Assembly (NCBI GenBank): GCA_038025085.1
Contig: CM076144.1
Coordinates: 34,687,501-34,751,500, forward strand
DNA: 64,000 nt
Direction: 5' to 3'
Source of the DNA: Tetragonia tetragonoides
Lineage: Eukaryota; Streptophyta; Magnoliopsida; Caryophyllales; Aizoaceae
Position numbers and translations under genes: made by a program. Below are positions 59,282-64,000 of the stretch, in pieces. The notes under the pieces were generated by a model, which was given only the letters and a program-made list of their open reading frames with translations, ran no database searches and had not been told where the DNA came from. Numbering within the stretch: position 1 is the stretch's first letter; each line of letters begins with the position of its first letter.

Positions 59282-61212
59282 CTTCTTTCCTTTAATTTAA
59301 AGAGGTATCCATACTTCATTATAAGTGGAAATCATAAGGTTTAAAACTTTGAAAATAGACTTTCAATCATCCATACATCATATGGTATATCCAAGTATCA
59401 TCAAATCATTTCACAATTTCAAGATTAATATAAACTTATTATAAAATCAAGATTTAATCGTTAATCATCAAAATAAGTTTGAAACCAATAACTAATCACA
59501 AGATCAAATATAATTTTTATAATGTCATGATCATTTCATCAACAATAATTTTTGAAAACTAGGGGGAAAGCAATGGACATGAAAACTTACCTTAGAGGAT
59601 CAATCACAAGCTTGGTCTTCCTTTTTCTTCTTTTTCTCTTTATCCGAACCTGCCTAGAGAATTTTAAGTTCAAAAATTAATCTTCTAAAATTTGATTCTT
59701 CTTGTTCATATTATGTTGATCTTTATAAAATCCCAATTTCACATCATTTTCAGATTGTTTGGGGTTTTAAGTGATATTTCTGTTTTTAGGGTTTTAACTT
59801 ATAAATTTCGAAAATTCATCTTGTAACAAATATTGCTTAAAATCGACATGCAATTATGCTAGGGTCTAGGGCTATCTTAAGTGATCTTGTTTCAACTTGA
59901 TTTTTGTCCAAACGTCGAGATTAAGAACCTTTGTTTAGGTCTTTTATGATTTTGTTTTGATTTATTTCTTTTTCGAAATCTTTGACTAAAAAGGGTTTGA
60001 GAATTCTTTACCTCTCTTGAGCTCCCTTGGGTGAGCTTCAACTTGTAAATTCTTGAACTTTGATGGAGAATTTCGTATGAAACATGAAGATTAGGATTGT
60101 AAGTTTTTTTTTTTTATTTTTTTATTTTTTGATTAAGCAAAGGAAAATGATTTAGAAATTTAAATTGGAAGTTGTAAAGGTTTTTACCTTTCCTTCGTTC
60201 TTTTTCTTTCTTTCTTCTTCTTCTTCCTTTCGTCTTTCTCTCTTTTTCTCTCTTTGTTTTCTCTTTCTAAATTTTCTGATTTTGAGTGTGGGAGAGTGTA
60301 TGGGAGGTGTTAAAATTTTCAGAATTTTAAAAGACTTGGAAGAGATATTATTTTTTTTTTTATGGCTTGGTGTCTTGTGCCATTTTCGGTTGGTTGAAGG
60401 GGAGTAGAGAGGAGTAGTGTTTGCTTGTAGAAATTATCAAGAAATGGGGAATAGTAAAAGCAATATTGCTAATGATGATTTAGGGAGAAGAAGCTTTTGG
60501 TGGGATTGGACAATTTTAAGTGATTTGATTTCTCCTTAAATTCTCTTTGTTATTCCTTCCCTTTTTCTTCTTCCTTCACCCGGTTTCCCTCCCCTCTTTA
60601 TAGTGCATTTTTGCTGAATTTTTCCTTGTTTCATTTGCTCTCTCATGCTCTCACATGAGATTATTATAATTAGTTCACCATTCTCTCACATTCTAATGTC
60701 TTTATATTTTATTCCAAACATTTTCCTTCTCATGTGCACAAACCGTAATCCTCATGCAAAACCAATGAATCACATACATCAAAATCATGGGTTGTGATTT
60801 TCTGATTTTTGGCTTCTATTTTTAGGTAGTGCCAACTAAGAGGACACTTGGCTATATAGAAAAAGTGTAAATATTTGTTAGATATATAATAATAGGGTGT
60901 GATCATGTTATGAAATAGTGTCAAGTTTTTGCAAACTTCCCTTTTGCTTCTTACGGCAATCTATATAGTTTTAGGAATCTAATTTAGCTTTAGTTGTTTA
61001 TTTATAGGTAAATCAAGTAATTAAAGGATTAATCAAACATTTAACGAAATCCTAATGATTTCGCATATTATAGCCTTAAATTGCGAGATTGAAAAATAAC
61101 AAGAACAATAACGAAAATATAAGGAGTAATTATTTACGCATAATCACATAATTAAGATTAAATTAGCTAGTTTAAAGACTAATTAAAAGTTTAGATTTTT
61201 TGGGTTATTACA

Positions 61213-62104
61213 GTCTACCTCCCTTAAAATAAGTTTCGTCCCGAAAATATAAGTGACTTTACATTTCTAATTAAATAGTGACCCCCATTTTACGTTGAGT
61301 AGGTCTTACACAAGACTCACTGGGGAGGGAGTAATGGAAAAAATGAAGGGAAAAGGGGGTAGGGGGGAATTATTACCCTAGGGGGAAGGTGGGTAAGTAT
61401 CAGTCTATCACCCCCCAAACAGGGATAATGAATTAATGATAACTCTCATCTTTACAAAATCTAACACCCATCACCTCTCACATCTCCCATTCAAGCATAT
61501 AATTTACTCTTTTAACCCCTTAATCATTACCCCATTCCAAGCATGCCCATACCGAAATAGGAAGGCTATTGTATTTTGGGAAGAAGAAAAACAACTTTTC
61601 AGAGAAATAGCTCGAGTTATTCTTCAAGGGGCATCTTAATAAACAGAAGCAAGGGTTTGTGACTTCAGCGAAGTGAGGGGGGGGGGGGGGACAGACATCG
61701 ATCACAGCCATTCACAGGCATCAGGATATGTTTTAAAAATGGAAATACGATAATAAAGACCACTTTTTCTCGTTTTCAAAAGATGGTGGCCGGTGCGTTG
61801 CGAAATGTCCAGAAACTTGCAACATCTTCAAGCGTTTATCGAGCGAGTTTTAGGCTGAAAATTGTATTTGAAAACCAAAAACTCCCAATCTTTCTGAGCA
61901 GAACTTTAGCAATTGCTACTTCACAAAACCCAGCAATAGAGAGATAGAAAATCACTTTTAACACAACAAGACTTTTATATCCATACTCATATGTCATATA
62001 TGGATACACTTTTTTTTCTCTTTGGTTGTGGATAGGCTAGTGAAACATTTATTCGGCTTTAAATAAAATATCGGAACCATAAGCAACTAACATTATACTC
62101 TTAA
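61213..62104. other. Retroelement remnant, then intergenic
   Basis: 61213-61250, read on the minus strand, gives TTCGGGACGAAACTTATTTT followed by AAGGGAGGTAGAC. This is a purine tract of the kind that normally precedes a Gypsy 3' LTR, although here it borders the LTR that carries the primer site on its other side. Beyond about 61255 the sequence is ordinary intergenic DNA with a 13-G run (61678-61690). Confidence 0.5.
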
Positions 62105-63375
62105 TTAATCCTTGTAGACAGAAATATTGGGCCTAGGCTCAAAATCATCCATAAATTGCTTCTTCGATGCAGTTTCAATAGTGATATCGGGTCTTGGATC
62201 AAAGTCTTTGATGAAATGCTTCTCTCTCAAGTCTTTTCTCCCATAAACCTGGTTTGGATTAACATCATTGTGGTAAATAGTGATATCGGGTTTTGGATCG
62301 AAGTCCTTTAGAAAAGGCTTATGTCCAAGTCCAACAGATTCATGATTATTGACTTTTTCCTCTTCGTAATCAAATGGGCCTTGATTTACAAGACCTTTAA
62401 TTGCTTCCGGCATGATCTGGCTCTTCATAATCACACCCCAATACTCTGCTGGGTCTTTCCTCCCATGAGTTGTGCTAGCGAGCTATTCAACATACGACAA
62501 TGCAAAAGAGAACAAAAGTATTAGGATTAAATTTTAATAAAATATAACGTGCGTGCTTATGCCTTTTTAGAAAAAATGTCATATCTACAAATAGAAAAAG
62601 AAAAAGAGAGACGTTTTATATAATGTGATTTTATATCATCTTTATTCTTAAAGAAGGCGTTTGGTATTAGGCTATGTGTGATAAAATTAGCTCTAATTGT
62701 AGCTATGAAAAGTAAAAGAGGAGGAAGAGAAATAGTTGAAAGTTGCTAAGCAAAATAATAAGTTACTTGTAACTATAACTACAAGTTCAAAGCTAGTATG
62801 ACTAGGTTTACAAAATTAGTGTAGATGTAGCTACAAATTGAAAATAATCTGACAACTATTTAATAGCTGAGAGTTAAAACTTAAAACTCAGATGCAAGTT
62901 TCAAGCTGTAACTTTTACTAAAAAGCTAGTTGTTTGTGTAAAACATAACATTAGATGAGTACTATTACTTTAAAAATCAACCAAAGAGTATGCTTTTAGG
63001 AAGAAAAAAAACGTGAGTGTATGTATAACTATTAAGATAAACCACATAAGTGAGTATCATCCGTAAGAAAGAATTTAAGTGACTCCTTAATTATATGTGA
63101 ATAAGAAACATCTATATATATTGAAAATGGTAACAATCTTAATTAAAAATTAATACTCGTTAATGGTAATCAGTTGGAAGACAATCATGTTAAAATAATG
63201 GAATAGTTAGAACAACATAAACACAATGAAATTACAAAATAAATTTGCGAATGTTATAGTTTATACGAGTACTATGCAAAGGGGGGCATTGTAGCCTAAG
63301 CTTCCGAAATACAAAAAAACTTACCAGAAACAGCAAGAGTGATAATATGATCAATGATAAATTCTTGAACTCCAT
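62105..63375 (-). CDS. DUF2775 organ-specific protein, copy 3 (intact)
   Basis: Two exons on the minus strand: 63325-63375 (signal peptide MEFKNLSLIILSLLLFL, donor GTAAGTT) and 62105-62482 (acceptor AATAG, stop TAA). Joined they give 142 aa in frame. The mature part opens LASTTHGRKDPAEYWGVIM, then MPEAIKGLVNQGPFDYEEE, followed by KDFDPKPDITIY, KDFDPRPDITIE and DDFEPRPNISVY repeats. The family is secreted and made of short tandem repeats; its activity is not established. Compared with copies 1 and 2 the second repeat contains an extra VYGRKDLRE patch, and the DCETH.DGTASKK linker is shortened. This is the only member here without a frameshift, so probably the functional one. Confidence 0.82.
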
Positions 63376-64000
63376 AATACCAAATTCAATAAATGTTACG
63401 CAAAAACTTAAAAGAAGCGGACTTTTTGTATAGGTCCAGATTTTAATGTGGTCCCCTCTTTCTTTTTCGGTCCACCACCCACTTTCCTCACGCGACCTGA
63501 AAATTTGCCAGTACAATTCTCCTCTCTCTTCTCCTTCCTTCCCCCACTATTCAAACACCTACTTTCTCTCTCCTCTTCTCCCCCACTGTTTCTCTTCCCC
63601 TCACCCACCTTACCCATACTTTCTTCCGCCCCTTCCCCATGGATAACCGCTCAAACCTCTACCCCTATTTTCTCTCTCCTCTTCTCACCCACTCTCACTG
63701 CGATTCTCTCTCATGGTATACACCTTTAACGGTTTCGCCAAAATCGCTAGTGGTCACAAGTTTGAGCGATTATCATGAGATGTAAATGAATAAAAGGTAA
63801 ATCATGAGATGATGATCATGATCTTGACAATGACGACGAAATGCTGATATCGTTTTTTTTTTTTCCATTAAGTATTTCACCTTAATTAGTTTTGGCTGGA
63901 TTAAGTTATTTTTATTTTATTTTTCTTTTAGTTTGTTTTCTTTTCATTTTTGTTAGATTTACGTTCATCTTCAGTTTTTAGTTTTACATTGGTTTGACAA
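63376..64000. other. Upstream region of DUF2775 copy 3, pyrimidine-rich
   Basis: 63430-63720 is strongly CT-rich on the plus strand with repeated cttctcccccac/ctctcctcttct phrases. That may be the leader of a plus-strand gene starting near ATG 63639 (ATGGATAACCGC), but the window ends without a recognisable protein. Confidence 0.35.

Larger units (their letters stand above)
50538..61212 (-). mobile_element. Ty3/Gypsy retrotransposon with long LTRs, internally deleted
   Basis: Both LTR copies begin, in window orientation, TGTAACGACCCGG (50538, 57489). Coding sequence is on the minus strand: extra ORF, gag, protease-RT, RNase H and integrase zinc domain. A primer site TGGTATCAGAG (57474-57484) follows the right LTR. 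Pol runs out at the integrase core near 52600 and abuts the middle of the left LTR, so the 3' part of pol, the purine tract and much of the 3' LTR are gone. In-frame stops occur in pol. LTR length and the purine tract beside the right LTR fit the Tekay/Del chromovirus group (inference). No target duplication is visible. Confidence 0.9.
57489..61212 (-). repeat. Gypsy 5' LTR, full length (about 3.7 kb)
   Basis: Begins TGTAATAACCC and ends GTTACA when read on the minus strand. It includes a nested 409-bp hAT MITE (58334-58742), AT and TG microsatellites, and a CT-rich tract near 60200. Without the MITE it would be about 3.3 kb. Open frames inside are short and unconvincing. Confidence 0.85.

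Noticed and set aside
50538..61217. A 5-bp target duplication for the Gypsy element (gtcac versus gtcta)
   Set aside because: Only three of five bases agree and the outer right sequence is itself retroelement-like, so it is not a real duplication.

Overview
This window is nuclear DNA of a flowering plant, most likely a dicot. It is AT-rich, its genes are split by GT..AG introns, it carries a P-class PPR gene, a ZAT-type C2H2 repressor and a plant SEC16, and much of it is LTR retrotransposons, hAT/Harbinger-like MITEs, Helitron ends, an Au-type SINE and long AT microsatellites. The repeat style fits a Caryophyllales genome such as the spinach/quinoa/beet group, but I hold that only weakly.

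Layout. 1-15 kb: one zinc-finger gene (3131-4195) in a MITE-rich, otherwise non-coding stretch, followed by a composite Helitron-like region (about 10.9-14.3 kb). 15.35-25.17 kb: a complete SEC16 (COPII scaffold) gene in 13 coding exons, for which every exon junction was worked out and stays in frame (1471 codons). 26.40-28.59 kb, opposite strand: a divergent RPB5-type RNA polymerase subunit in four phase-0 exons, convergent with SEC16. 30.9-41 kb: two damaged members of the organ-specific protein (DUF2775) family flank an intact mitochondrial-type PPR gene (34605-36578) and a decayed genomic copy of SEC16 exons 3-7. 41.9-45.8 kb: a Copia element that has lost its reverse transcriptase. 45.9-50.5 kb: a CACTA-like element with dense hairpin subterminal repeats, gene-like exons and a tRNA-like sequence. 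50.5-61.2 kb: a damaged Ty3/Gypsy element with long LTRs (about 3.7 kb on the right), an extra ORF ahead of gag, and a hAT MITE nested in one LTR. 62.1-63.4 kb: a third, intact DUF2775 gene.

How the genes relate. SEC16 works at ER exit sites and the RPB5-like protein belongs to nuclear RNA polymerases; they are neighbours without an evident functional link. The three DUF2775 copies and the SEC16 fragment show repeated local segmental duplication. These duplicates serve as natural empty-site controls for younger insertions.

The least conventional signal is a set of eight tiny insertions. Each is about 10-23 nt, ends in an A-run, and is flanked by direct repeats of about 11-22 bp. They look like retroposition events cut down to little more than the poly(A) tail. 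Three have uninterrupted sites in a paralogous segment. A second theme is deletion junctions in both LTR elements that carry short copies of nearby sequence, as expected from templated end-joining.
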